Assembly: GCA_012800355.1 (NCBI GenBank)
Contig: JAAZJL010000097.1
Span: forward strand, 1 to 54,373
Origin: Erysipelotrichia bacterium
GTDB lineage: Bacteria > Bacillota_I > Bacilli_A > Erysipelotrichales > Erysipelotrichaceae
Length of the DNA stretch: 54,373 nt
Reading direction: 5' to 3'
Shown here piece by piece: positions 18,125 through 27,087 of this stretch. How positions within the stretch are numbered: the first letter of the stretch is position 1; every line of letters starts with the position of its first letter. Made by a program: the position numbers and the translations under genes. Below the pieces are notes generated by a model. It worked only from the letters and a program-made list of their open reading frames with translations, did not search any database and was not told the DNA's origin.

Positions 18125-18889
18125 CTATTTTTTGATAGTTATCGTAATAATGTAATCTTCATCATTATCTTGTTCAGTCATCTGGACACTGCGATCAAAA
18201 GATTTAGCTTTTTTAAAAGTGTCTCTAAAAGAATTGATAATTAATTGAGCGGAAATGCCAAAACATTTGATGCTCCCTTTTTTCTTTTTTCTCTCTTTAA
18301 CATAATTAGTTTCGATAAAGTTTTCTGTTTCTTTAACATTTAAATCTTTATTTAAAATAGTTTCAAGAACTTCCTTTTGCTGTTTTTCGCTAAGTAACAA
18401 CATCGCTCGACCATGTCTTTCAGTAATTTCTTTAGAATTTATTGCTTGCTGAACATCAGCGTTTAAATTTAACAATCTGATTTTATTGGAAATTGTGGTT
18501 TGCTTTTTCCCTATTTTATTAGCTAATTGTTGTTGAGTCAGACCAGTTAAGCGAATCATTTGTAAATAGCCATTAGCTTCTTCAATAGGAGATAAATCTT
18601 CTCTTTGAATATTTTCTATCAAAGATAGGGTAGCTGCTTGAACTTCATTAGCTTTTATGACAATAGCATTAATCTGTTTATGGCCTAAACTCTTACAAGC
18701 TCTATATCTTCTTTCTCCAGCAATCAATTCATAACCCATATAAGATTCTCTGACAGTGATTGGCTGAATTAATCCATTTTCTTTAATTGAAAGAGCTAAT
18801 TCTTCAATTGCTTCATTATCAAAACTACTTCTTGGTTGATATTGATTTGGTTTTATTTCATCAATGTTAATAAGTTGGTATTGTGCCAT
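18125..18889 (-). CDS. noc: Nucleoid occlusion protein Noc (ParB family), short form
   Basis: This ParB-fold protein should bind Noc sites and prevent division over the nucleoid. Synteny (rsmG-noc-parA-parB) and the DNA-contact residues agree: at Caulobacter ParB positions 173, 179, 184 and 201 it has Q, K, N and R, the full Noc set (KKQTTISNK, RLLNL, ERHGR). CTP motifs are present (NQYQPRSSF, LIAGERRYRA). It begins directly at the CTP-binding domain (MAQYQLINIDEIK) and lacks the amphipathic N-terminal helix by which B. subtilis Noc binds the membrane. No extension precedes this start, since rsmG ends 11 bases upstream and AGGAGG fits the ATG. Confidence 0.88.
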   Translation of the reverse strand: MAQYQLINIDEIKPNQYQPRSSFDNEAIEELALSIKENGLIQPITVRESYMGYELIAGERRYRACKSLGHKQINAIVIKANEVQAATLSLIENIQREDLSPIEEANGYLQMIRLTGLTQQQLANKIGKKQTTISNKIRLLNLNADVQQAINSKEITERHGRAMLLLSEKQQKEVLETILNKDLNVKETENFIETNYVKERKKKKGSIKCFGISAQLIINSFRDTFKKAKSFDRSVQMTEQDNDEDYIITITIKK

Positions 18890-18900
18890 AATTTCTCCTC

Positions 18901-19590
18901 CTATAAGGGTTTCTTTTTAATTTGTCCATAGTTTCGTGGATATTTATTTGGTGTGTGTTTGATCTTTTTTAGATCAATAATTAGACGGACATTATCTTCG
19001 ATTAAACTAAATTCACTGATTTTGTTTACTTCTGCTCCTAGTATTTCAATGGCCTTTTCAGCTTGTTTTAATTCCTCATATCCTTTTGGTCCTTTCATTG
19101 CCAGAAAATGCCCATCAACTTGCACTAATGGCAAACACAGTTCGGATAAGATATTTAAAGGAGCAACTGCTCTGGCAACAGAGAATTTGAAGGCTTCATA
19201 ATTTTCTTTAGCAAAATCTTCAGCTCTTTGGTTAGAGGTGTAAACTTTATTAAGGTTTAATGTTGCAATAACTTCATTTAAAAAAGAGATTTTTTTATTA
19301 TTTGGTTCCAATAAACACACTTCAAGATTGGGATTATATATTTTTAATACTAATCCTGGAAAACCAGCTCCAGTTCCTACATCAATTAAATTATTAGTAG
19401 GATTAAATAATTTTCCTAACAATAGACAATCTAAAAAATGTTTAACATAAATATCATCTTTATCGGTAATGGCTGTTAAGTTAAACTTTTTGTTCCACTG
19501 GATTAATAAATCAGCATACTTATCTAACTGCTGCAATTGCTTTTCAGTTAAATCAATTTGATGGCTTAAAAAAAACTTTTTATAGTCCAC
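18901..19590 (-). CDS. rsmG: 16S rRNA (guanine527-N7)-methyltransferase RsmG
   Basis: This enzyme methylates G527 of 16S rRNA with S-adenosylmethionine. Seen are the SAM-binding DVGTGAGFPGLVLK, CLLEPNNKKISFLNEV and SVARAVAPL; the length (229 aa) is normal. The start is GTG, eight bases after AAAGGAG. It is first in the noc-parA-parB operon. The usual upstream partners mnmE and mnmG are absent; an unknown gene lies divergent instead. Confidence 0.92.
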   Translation of the reverse strand: MDYKKFFLSHQIDLTEKQLQQLDKYADLLIQWNKKFNLTAITDKDDIYVKHFLDCLLLGKLFNPTNNLIDVGTGAGFPGLVLKIYNPNLEVCLLEPNNKKISFLNEVIATLNLNKVYTSNQRAEDFAKENYEAFKFSVARAVAPLNILSELCLPLVQVDGHFLAMKGPKGYEELKQAEKAIEILGAEVNKISEFSLIEDNVRLIIDLKKIKHTPNKYPRNYGQIKKKPL

Positions 19591-19725
19591 TGATGTTTCT
19601 CCTTTTTAATAATCTTTGGTCAATTATGATTATACAAAAAAAAGAACAATTATTAAACTAAAAAGGAAGCATTTACAGTTTTTATTAATTATATTAATAT
19701 ATGTTTGCATAGGGAGATAAAAATA

Positions 19726-20520
19726 ATGGCAATTTATGATTATTTGATTAGTTACGGACAATTTGATTCTTTAGTTAGCTTTAATGGTCGATTAAAAGAG
19801 TATTTAAACATTTATGCTAATGACAAAAACAGAGAATTGTTAGAAATGATGCTTAAAGAAAATGAGAATTTGTATGTGTATACAAATTTTGGGTTAAAAT
19901 TTAATATGGCTTTAATTGCCAATAAACAGATAGGCTATAAGGATGCTGGAAAAATTGATGACCACAGCCTTAAAGTGCCTTACATTATTTATTGGGAAAA
20001 CGAAAATTTTCAAAGAGCACTAGTAATTAATACAAACAGCTACATTGAAGCTAAAGGGATGTTTTTTAGTTTAACTGAGGTAGATAACTATTTTGAAAAT
20101 GATAAAAATGATTTAGTAGCAGTTTATCTAAACCAAGATAATGAAAGTGAAGTAATTGAAGTGTTCAAAGAAATGTTAGTTGGCAAACAATCATTAGTTT
20201 CAATTCAAAAAAGATTAGACAATAAATATATTAGTGATGTTGATTTGATGAAGGAACAGTGTAAAAAAATTAGTCAAGATGTTTTTAACAAAGCAATAGA
20301 AACAATTTTACCTTTAGAATCAAGTGAAAGAAAGTCATATATTGATGAAGCGATTGCCAGAGCTTTTATCATCAAGAAAGCTTTATATGTTAGATATATG
20401 TCAAATAGACATCTTTTAAATGAAAGACATTTTGGTAAGGTGTCTCAGCAAAGAGCTTTTGCGAAAAGCTATATAAGTGAGATTCCAATAGTTCCATATT
20501 TTAAATTGTTTAATATGTAA
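19726..20520 (+). CDS. Hypothetical cytoplasmic protein, 264 aa
   Basis: I do not recognise this protein. The start at 19726 follows GGGAG by about 9 bases; in-frame codons upstream have no ribosome site. It has no signal peptide or membrane segment. The first 130 residues are mixed alpha/beta (IYDYLISYGQFDSL, VPYIIYWENENFQ). The rest is mainly helical and charged, with a basic C-terminal part (RYMSNRHLLNERHFGKVSQQR). It is divergent from rsmG and has its own strong terminator, so it is regulated independently of the partition operon. Confidence 0.6.
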   Translation: MAIYDYLISYGQFDSLVSFNGRLKEYLNIYANDKNRELLEMMLKENENLYVYTNFGLKFNMALIANKQIGYKDAGKIDDHSLKVPYIIYWENENFQRALVINTNSYIEAKGMFFSLTEVDNYFENDKNDLVAVYLNQDNESEVIEVFKEMLVGKQSLVSIQKRLDNKYISDVDLMKEQCKKISQDVFNKAIETILPLESSERKSYIDEAIARAFIIKKALYVRYMSNRHLLNERHFGKVSQQRAFAKSYISEIPIVPYFKLFNM

Positions 20521-20524
20521 AAAT

Positions 20525-20552
20525 AAAGCAGGAATTCCTGCTTTACTTTTTT
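20525..20552 (+). terminator. Rho-independent terminator
   Basis: The stem AAAGCAGG/CCTGCTTT has an AATT loop, followed by a T6 run, directly after the preceding gene. Confidence 0.88.
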
Positions 20553-20664
20553 GGGGGATAAAATATTTTTGAAATAGAAAGGATATATATGTACAAGCAA
20601 TTTTCTACTTGCAAGTTCATAATACTAATAAAGATGTGAAAAAATATCAAATCATAGTGTGAAA

Positions 20665-20680
20665 TTGTGTGAAAACACAA
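20665..20680 (-). terminator. Small GNRA-loop hairpin downstream of asd
   Basis: TTGTGT/ACACAA closes a GAAA loop as read on the plus strand. It is the only hairpin after asd and could end that operon, but it lacks a strong T-run on the minus strand. It lies in a short stretch with three TGTGAAA copies (about 20635-20675). Confidence 0.3.
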
Positions 20681-20686
20681 AAAGTA

Positions 20687-21670
20687 TTATAAACACTTAA
20701 TTATAGCTACAGTATTACTTGCAGCACCCTTTCTAATTTGGTCACCACTGCAAAACAGTGAATAACCACCTATTACTTTATCTTCTCTGATTCTGCCAAC
20801 TTCGATAATATCATTATCACTAGTACTTATTGGCATAGGATAAACATTATTTATACCATCATCCATTAATTTAACTCCTTTACTACTAGAAATAGCTTCT
20901 CTAACTTCTTCTATAGTTAAAAGTCTTTCAGTAGCAAAACTGATAGAAATACTATGACTTCTAATTATTGGAACTCTAACACAAGTGCAAGTTACATTCA
21001 AATTAGGTAAATGCATAATCTTTCTTCCTTCATTTTGCATTTTCATTTCTTCATCGGTGTAACCATCGGCTAAAAATGTTCCAATTGCAGGAATACAGTT
21101 ATAAGCAATTTGATGAGCAAAAATACTATTTTCTATTTCTTTACCATTTAATAACGCTTCAATCTGGTTATCTAATTCTGTAATTCCTTCAATACCTGCA
21201 CCACTAACAGCTTGATAAGTGCTAACAATCATTTTGGTAAGTTTAGATTTTTTATTAATACCATACAAAGCCATAAAGGCAATAATAGTACTGCAATTTG
21301 GATTGGCGATAATTCCATTATGTTTTTTAGCATCTTCACCATTAATTTCAGGAATAACTAAAGGAACATCTTTATCCAATCTAAAAGCACTGCTGTTGTC
21401 AATTAATATAGCACCTGCTTTTTTTATAAATGGAGCAAAATGCTTAGAAGATTTTCCGCCAGCTGCTCCTAATATGACATCTAATCCTTCAAAGCTGTTT
21501 TCTGTCGCTTCTATAACTTTTAAAGTTTCACCCTTAAATTCAATTTCTTTTCCAACACTTCTACGGCTAGCCATAAGTCTTAGTTCATCAACCTTAATGT
21601 CTTGTTCAATTAAACACTGAATCATCTGCTGACCAACTGCACCAGTTGCTCCTAATATACCTATTTTCAT
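20687..21670 (-). CDS. asd: Aspartate-semialdehyde dehydrogenase
   Basis: This enzyme reduces aspartyl-4-phosphate to aspartate semialdehyde with NADPH, the second step toward threonine, methionine and lysine. Seen are GATGAVGQQM at the N-terminus, LGAAGGKSSK, the catalytic Cys in NPNCSTI, and the YQAVSGAG motif. The length (327 aa) is typical. It overlaps lysC by 4 bases (ATGA), so translation is coupled. It is last in the hom-lysC-asd operon. Confidence 0.94.
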   Translation of the reverse strand: MKIGILGATGAVGQQMIQCLIEQDIKVDELRLMASRRSVGKEIEFKGETLKVIEATENSFEGLDVILGAAGGKSSKHFAPFIKKAGAILIDNSSAFRLDKDVPLVIPEINGEDAKKHNGIIANPNCSTIIAFMALYGINKKSKLTKMIVSTYQAVSGAGIEGITELDNQIEALLNGKEIENSIFAHQIAYNCIPAIGTFLADGYTDEEMKMQNEGRKIMHLPNLNVTCTCVRVPIIRSHSISISFATERLLTIEEVREAISSSKGVKLMDDGINNVYPMPISTSDNDIIEVGRIREDKVIGGYSLFCSGDQIRKGAASNTVAIIKCL

Positions 21671-23004
21671 AATGAATCGCTCCTTGTAATAAACTTATCG
21701 TAGATACATCTAATTGTTTTTTCAAAATCTTTATTTTCAACTCCGATAATAATATCAATCTCATCAGCAGCTTGATTGATGATTCTAATATTAATATTAT
21801 GTGCTCCAAGTTCACCAAACAATAACCCTGACATTCCAGGTTTATTTTTCATGCTTCTACCAACAACAGCAATCAAAGCCATCTTATCGAGAACTGTGAC
21901 ATTGTCGCAGTCTAAATCTTTTTTCAATCTAGCAATGATTTCATAAACAACTTTTTCAATAGCTTCAGTTTCGACAACAACACTAAAAGAATCAACCCCT
22001 ACTGGAACACTTTCAATAGAAATATTAAAATCCTCAAATACTTGCAATGTCTTTCTTAATCCCCCAACTTCACTAGAAATCTGAGGTTTGTTGATGGTAA
22101 TAACTGAAAAGTTTTTCTTGCCAGAAATACCTGTAATAAAATGAGGTGGATCTACAGCATCTTGCGAACTGCAATCACCTAAAATCATCGTGCCTGGATG
22201 CTCAGGTTTATTAGTGTTTCTGATATTAATAGGAATGTTTTTTTCACTTACTGGAAATATTGCTTCATCATGCAATACATTTGCGCCCATATAACTTAAT
22301 TCTCTAAGTTCACTATAGGTAATATAATTGATAGTCTTAGGATTTTTAACGATTCTAGGATCAGCTATTAACAAACCAGATACATCTGTCCAGTTTTCAT
22401 AAACATCAGCATTGACAATATTGGCTAATATAGAACCACTGATATCACTACCACCCCTAGACATAACTTTAATCACCCCATTAGGTAAGGCGCCATAAAA
22501 TCCGGGAATTACAACTCTTCGCCCGTTTTTTATTTTGCTTATTAAATTTTGTTCACTTTTTTCAAAATTAACCTTGCCGTTATAATTAAAGGCAATAACT
22601 TCACTAGCATCAATAAACTGCCCATTTATATATTCCGCTAAACATTTGGCAGTTAAATATTCTCCTCTGGAAACTAAATAATCAAGGCCAATATCTTTAC
22701 CCATTAAATCTCTAATAATTTTAAATTCTTTTTCTAAATCAATTTTTAAGTTGAGTTGTTTCTTTATACCCATGTATTTGTCATAAATCATGTTAAATAA
22801 ATCATCATAGGGTACGCCATATTTTATATGAGCATGACACAAATAAAGCAAATCAGTAACCTTATAGTCTTCATCACCAGATTTACCACAAGCACTTGTA
22901 ACAATAAAAACTCTATCCTTGTCACTTTCAATGATATTTTTTACTTTTTTAAACTGCGTTGCACTTGCAACTGAACTTCCACCAAACTTAACTACTTTAA
23001 TCAT
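21667..23004 (-). CDS. lysC: Aspartokinase with ACT domains
   Basis: This enzyme phosphorylates aspartate and opens the aspartate pathway. The start at 23004 (MIKVVKFGGSSV) has GGCAGGAG upstream; the extra 11 in-frame codons before it belong to the end of hom. Kinase motifs include KFGGSSVA, SRGGSDISGS and ENWTDVSG. Two ACT domains occupy about residues 295-445, implying feedback control. The closest group is the monofunctional class with a large insertion (about 445 residues), probably threonine- or lysine-sensitive. It overlaps hom by 8 bases and asd by 4. Confidence 0.92.
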   Translation of the reverse strand: MIKVVKFGGSSVASATQFKKVKNIIESDKDRVFIVTSACGKSGDEDYKVTDLLYLCHAHIKYGVPYDDLFNMIYDKYMGIKKQLNLKIDLEKEFKIIRDLMGKDIGLDYLVSRGEYLTAKCLAEYINGQFIDASEVIAFNYNGKVNFEKSEQNLISKIKNGRRVVIPGFYGALPNGVIKVMSRGGSDISGSILANIVNADVYENWTDVSGLLIADPRIVKNPKTINYITYSELRELSYMGANVLHDEAIFPVSEKNIPINIRNTNKPEHPGTMILGDCSSQDAVDPPHFITGISGKKNFSVITINKPQISSEVGGLRKTLQVFEDFNISIESVPVGVDSFSVVVETEAIEKVVYEIIARLKKDLDCDNVTVLDKMALIAVVGRSMKNKPGMSGLLFGELGAHNINIRIINQAADEIDIIIGVENKDFEKTIRCIYDKFITRSDSL

Positions 23005-24145
23005 ACGAAACTCCTGCCACAAACATATTTTTATCATCTGTTTTTTCTATTAATTTTTTTAATTTATATAAATCCATAGGTTTTGTAATAATTACTTCTG
23101 CTTCAATTTCTCTATGAATATAATCTTTAAAATACTCTAAGTTTTTAGTTCGCACATAAAACTTGCTGCTATATTCCTTGTTATTAATATAAACTTTATT
23201 ATCGTTTTTTATTTTTAAATCTTCATTGTTTAACAGCGAAACAATATCTTGAACTACTGCATGAGCGGTAGGAAAGGTTCCAGCACCCTGCCCAATATAA
23301 GATGCAGCAGTTAAGTTATCACTTTTAAATACAATACAATTTAGATTAGAAGGCACATGAGCCAAAATGTCGTTGTTGGCGATGTACTCTGGTAAAACAA
23401 AAACCTGAGCATGTCCTGCTTTTTTTATACCCCTACCAACAAGTTTAAGTGTTGATTGATTCTTTTGGCCAAAATCAATATCTTTTTGATTAACCGTTCT
23501 TACGCCAAAAGTGGTAATATCATCCAGATTTAAAGAAGTATCCCAAACCATATTGCCAGTTAAACAACACTTGTATTTAACATCATGACCATCAATATCA
23601 TCACTTGGATCACTTTCCGCATAGCCAAGTTTTTGAGCTTTGGCTAATACATCTTGGAAACATTGTCCTTCTTTAAGCATCTTATCTAAGATAAAGTTGG
23701 TTGTTCCATTAAAGATACCAATAAAATCACTGATTTCATCAACTCTTTTTGTATGTCGGATATTAGACATTACTGGAATTCCGCCACCGACACTGCCTTC
23801 AAAAATAATATTTACATCATTTTTCTTGGCTAGAGCAACTAGTTCATCATAATAAGTAGCCATGACTTTTTTATTGCTGGTAACGACATGCTTTTTCATA
23901 TTTAAAGCCTTAGAGATACAGATAAAAGGAAACTCTATTCCTCCTAAACATTCAACTACAACATCAATATCCTCATCTAAAGCATCATCAATATTAAAAA
24001 CCATCCTTTCATCAATGGCCTCACTTTCATCTTTTACTAGTATTTTTTTAATCTCTAATTGTTTTGTAAAACTGGTATTTCCTTTATCTACGATATAAGA
24101 TACGCCTTTACCAACATTGCCATGTCCTAATAATGCAATTTTCAT
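22997..24145 (-). CDS. hom: Homoserine dehydrogenase, no ACT domain
   Basis: This enzyme reduces aspartate semialdehyde to homoserine. Seen are the GHGNVGKGV nucleotide-binding motif, VVECLGG, TSNKKV and the substrate-binding GIFNGTTNFIL, with GYAESDPSDDIDGHDVKYK carrying the catalytic Asp and Lys. At 382 residues it lacks the C-terminal ACT domain found in the B. subtilis enzyme (433 aa), so it may not be directly feedback-inhibited. It is first in the leftward operon, divergent from thrC. Confidence 0.93.
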   Translation of the reverse strand: MKIALLGHGNVGKGVSYIVDKGNTSFTKQLEIKKILVKDESEAIDERMVFNIDDALDEDIDVVVECLGGIEFPFICISKALNMKKHVVTSNKKVMATYYDELVALAKKNDVNIIFEGSVGGGIPVMSNIRHTKRVDEISDFIGIFNGTTNFILDKMLKEGQCFQDVLAKAQKLGYAESDPSDDIDGHDVKYKCCLTGNMVWDTSLNLDDITTFGVRTVNQKDIDFGQKNQSTLKLVGRGIKKAGHAQVFVLPEYIANNDILAHVPSNLNCIVFKSDNLTAASYIGQGAGTFPTAHAVVQDIVSLLNNEDLKIKNDNKVYINNKEYSSKFYVRTKNLEYFKDYIHREIEAEVIITKPMDLYKLKKLIEKTDDKNMFVAGVSYD

Positions 24146-24168
24146 AATTTAACTGTCCTTCCTAGAAA

Positions 24169-24186
24169 AACACTTGTATTTGTGTT
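24169..24186. promoter_or_regulatory. Inverted repeat between the divergent hom and thrC operons
   Basis: The arms AACAC and GTGTT are separated by 8 bases in the only control region of the cluster (24146-24231). This is a candidate operator for the ACT-domain regulator encoded after thrB. The arms are short and the assignment is inference. Confidence 0.3.
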
Positions 24187-24231
24187 AGAAACATAGTATC
24201 ATTCTTTCAAGATGTAATCAAGGAGAATATT

Positions 24232-25707
24232 ATGAATTTATTTTTGAGCACAAGAAATAAAGAAAATGTTGTTTATTCTAAAGAGGCGATAATTCAGGGA
24301 CTGGCCAAAGATGGAGGTTTATATATGCCTACAGAATTAATTGATATTAAAATAGACTTAAATAAATGTTTAGATTTAAATTATCAGCAACTAGCAACAT
24401 ATATACTTTCAAACATCTTTGATGATTTTACTAAAGAAGAAATAAGAGAATGTGTATTTGCCGCTTACACTAATTCATTTAAAACAGATAATATTACTCC
24501 AGTAACTAAAATAGGGAAGGATTTTTTATTAGAGCTTTACCATGGGCCAACTTCGGCTTTTAAAGATGTGGCTTTAACAATTCTTCCTCACTTATTAAAC
24601 ATTGCTTATAAAAGTTATGGAAAAAATAAAAAAATATACATTTTAACTGCTACAAGTGGAGATACAGGAAAAGCAACACTAGAAGCTTTTAAAGATGTAA
24701 AAAATACATATGTCACAGTATTTTATCCCAAAGATAAGGTAAGTGAGATTCAAGAAAAACAAATGAATACTACTAAAGGAAACAATGTTGATGTTGTATC
24801 TGTTGTAGGCAATTTTGATGATTGTCAAAGACTTGTAAAAACAATATATGAAGATAATCAAATTCATGAAATCTATAAAAATGTTCAATTGTCAAGTGCT
24901 AATTCAATTAATGTTGGCAGACTAATACCACAGGTTGTTTACTATTTTAAAGCATATAGCGATTTAGTAAACAACGGATTTATTAAACTAAAAGACAAGG
25001 TAAACTTTATTGTACCAACAGGAAATTTTGGGGATATTTTGGCAGGGTATATTGCGAAATTAATTGGCTGTCCAATAAATAAACTGGTGTGTGCTTCTAA
25101 TAAAAATAACGTCCTAGTCGATTTTATTAATACTGGTATTTATGATATAAATAGAAAATTTTATACAACCATATCTCCTTCAATGGATATCTTAATATCA
25201 AGCAATTTAGAAAGATTGCTATTTGTGTTAAGCGATTTTAATGATCAAAAAATAAAGCAGTATATGAATGATTTAAAAACTAAAGGAAGATATAAAATAG
25301 ATAAAGAAATGCTAAACAAACTGCAGCAGTCTTTTGTGGGAATATATGTCAGTGAAAATGAATGTAAAAAAGCAATGCATCAAGCATTCTTTCAAGACAA
25401 AAGATTAATAGACCCTCACACCGCAATTGGTTATCATAGCAGTAATAAATATAGAGATAACTATAAAAATATTATCCTTGCGACAGCATCACCTTTTAAA
25501 TTTCCAACCAGTGTATTAAGTTCTATTACTGATACTATTGTAGAAGATGAAGTAAGCGCAATGGAAAAACTGGCTCAAATATCTAAAGAAGAAATTCCAA
25601 CTAATTTAAAAGGTCTTGATAAATTAGAAATTTTACATAATAAGACAATAAAGATTAATGAAGGAAGAGATTATGTGATAGAAAGGATTAAAGAGTTAAA
25701 TGATTAA
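24232..25707 (+). CDS. thrC: Threonine synthase
   Basis: This PLP enzyme converts O-phosphohomoserine to threonine. The PLP lysine is in GPTSAFKDVAL at about residue 108; TATSGDTGKATLEAF and the phosphate-binding PTGNFGDILAGY are also clear. At 491 residues it is of the longer E. coli/yeast type, not the 350-residue Bacillus type. The ATG follows AAGGAG. It overlaps thrB by 8 bases. Confidence 0.94.
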   Translation: MNLFLSTRNKENVVYSKEAIIQGLAKDGGLYMPTELIDIKIDLNKCLDLNYQQLATYILSNIFDDFTKEEIRECVFAAYTNSFKTDNITPVTKIGKDFLLELYHGPTSAFKDVALTILPHLLNIAYKSYGKNKKIYILTATSGDTGKATLEAFKDVKNTYVTVFYPKDKVSEIQEKQMNTTKGNNVDVVSVVGNFDDCQRLVKTIYEDNQIHEIYKNVQLSSANSINVGRLIPQVVYYFKAYSDLVNNGFIKLKDKVNFIVPTGNFGDILAGYIAKLIGCPINKLVCASNKNNVLVDFINTGIYDINRKFYTTISPSMDILISSNLERLLFVLSDFNDQKIKQYMNDLKTKGRYKIDKEMLNKLQQSFVGIYVSENECKKAMHQAFFQDKRLIDPHTAIGYHSSNKYRDNYKNIILATASPFKFPTSVLSSITDTIVEDEVSAMEKLAQISKEEIPTNLKGLDKLEILHNKTIKINEGRDYVIERIKELND

Positions 25708-26569
25708 GATTAAAGTACCTGCAACCAGCGCAAACCTAGGGGTAGGTTTTGATACTTTAGGTATAGCGTTAAATATTTATAATACTTTTTATGTAGAAGA
25801 AAGTGAGTTTTTATTAATAGAGGGTGTGGATAAAAAATATCAAAACAGAAACAATTTATTTATGATAGCTTTCGATAAGGTAAATGAAAGATTTAACACA
25901 TTTAAAAACATTCATTTAAAAATAGAAGCTAATATTCCAATAGCTAGAGGTTTAGGATCTAGCGCTTCTTTTATAGTGGCTGGTGCAATAGCTGCCAACT
26001 ATTTAAACAACAATAAACTTAAAGTGGAAGAGATATTTAAAATATGCACGTCGCTAGAAGGACATCCAGATAATATCGCTCCTGCCATTTTTGGAGGACT
26101 TAATGCTAGTTTTATGTATAATGATATTCCTTATAGTAAAAAAATTAATGTGCATAAGAAATATAAGTTTACGGTATTAATACCTGATTTTAAAGTTTCA
26201 ACTAGTCTTGCTAGAAAAGTTTTGCCTTCTCTATATTCAAAAGAAGATACTGTTAATAATTTATCTAATATTGTCAGTCTTTGTTTGTCATTAAATGATG
26301 GAGATGACAATGTTCTTAAATTATCAAACAATGATAAGATACATGAACCATATAGAAAAAACTTAATACCAGATTTTGATTTGTTGAAACAGCAGTGTCT
26401 AAATAAAGGGGCCTACACATTTATGATAAGTGGATCAGGACCAACATGTTTGGTAATATCAAATGATGATAGTTTTTCTAAAAAAATAGACACTTCTAAA
26501 ACAAAGAACAAATGGAAGTTAATAGATTGTAAGGTTGATAATACTGTAGTTGAAGTGGAGGAATTATAA
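25700..26569 (+). CDS. thrB: Homoserine kinase (GHMP family)
   Basis: This kinase phosphorylates homoserine for threonine synthase. GHMP motifs are seen: VPATSANLGVGFD at the start, the ATP-binding PIARGLGSSAS at about 82-92, and the late FMISGSGPTCL. The length is 289 residues. The start overlaps thrC, and the stop is directly followed by the start of the ACT-domain gene. Confidence 0.93.
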   Translation: MIKIKVPATSANLGVGFDTLGIALNIYNTFYVEESEFLLIEGVDKKYQNRNNLFMIAFDKVNERFNTFKNIHLKIEANIPIARGLGSSASFIVAGAIAANYLNNNKLKVEEIFKICTSLEGHPDNIAPAIFGGLNASFMYNDIPYSKKINVHKKYKFTVLIPDFKVSTSLARKVLPSLYSKEDTVNNLSNIVSLCLSLNDGDDNVLKLSNNDKIHEPYRKNLIPDFDLLKQQCLNKGAYTFMISGSGPTCLVISNDDSFSKKIDTSKTKNKWKLIDCKVDNTVVEVEEL

Positions 26570-27007
26570 ATGACGAAAGATTATTTGATTATCCATAAAA
26601 AGGTTTTGCCTGATTACTTTATTAAAGTAATAGAAGTTAATCAAGCGATAAAAGAGAAAAAATATCCAAATATAAGCGAAGCTGTCAAAGCAGTTGGCAT
26701 TTCAAGAAGTACGTATTATAAATACAAAGATTATGTATTTTTACCAGAAGAAAGCACAATTACGAAAAAAGCAATTTTGAGTGTTGATTTAATTCATCGA
26801 CCTGGAAGTTTGTCAAGTGTGCTGAATGTTTTGAAAAATAATAAAATAAGCATACTTACAATATCTCAATCATTACCAGTGAATGAGTTGGCAAATGTGA
26901 TAATATCAATAGATATTACCGATATAAATATAAGTATGAATGAATTAATTAGAGAATTAAAAGTTTTAAAACAAGTTAAAGATGTTAAATTAATAGCTTT
27001 CGAATAG
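26570..27007 (+). CDS. ACT-domain regulator (UPF0735, PheB/ThrR-like)
   Basis: This 145-residue protein has an N-terminal helix-turn-helix (about 25-55: ISEAVKAVGISRSTYYKYKD) and a C-terminal ACT domain (about 68-145: LIHRPGSLSSVLNVL). The family includes B. subtilis ThrR (formerly PheB), a regulator of threonine biosynthesis genes. Its place directly after thrB, with no intervening base, makes it the likely amino-acid-sensing regulator of the whole divergent cluster, acting in the hom-thrC gap. Confidence 0.85.
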   Translation: MTKDYLIIHKKVLPDYFIKVIEVNQAIKEKKYPNISEAVKAVGISRSTYYKYKDYVFLPEESTITKKAILSVDLIHRPGSLSSVLNVLKNNKISILTISQSLPVNELANVIISIDITDINISMNELIRELKVLKQVKDVKLIAFE

Positions 27008-27087
27008 CGAAATTACGATATTTATTGGATTTTTTGGTGTAAGATATAAATATAATTTTAATTAGAGTATCAACAAGGAGGATTTAT

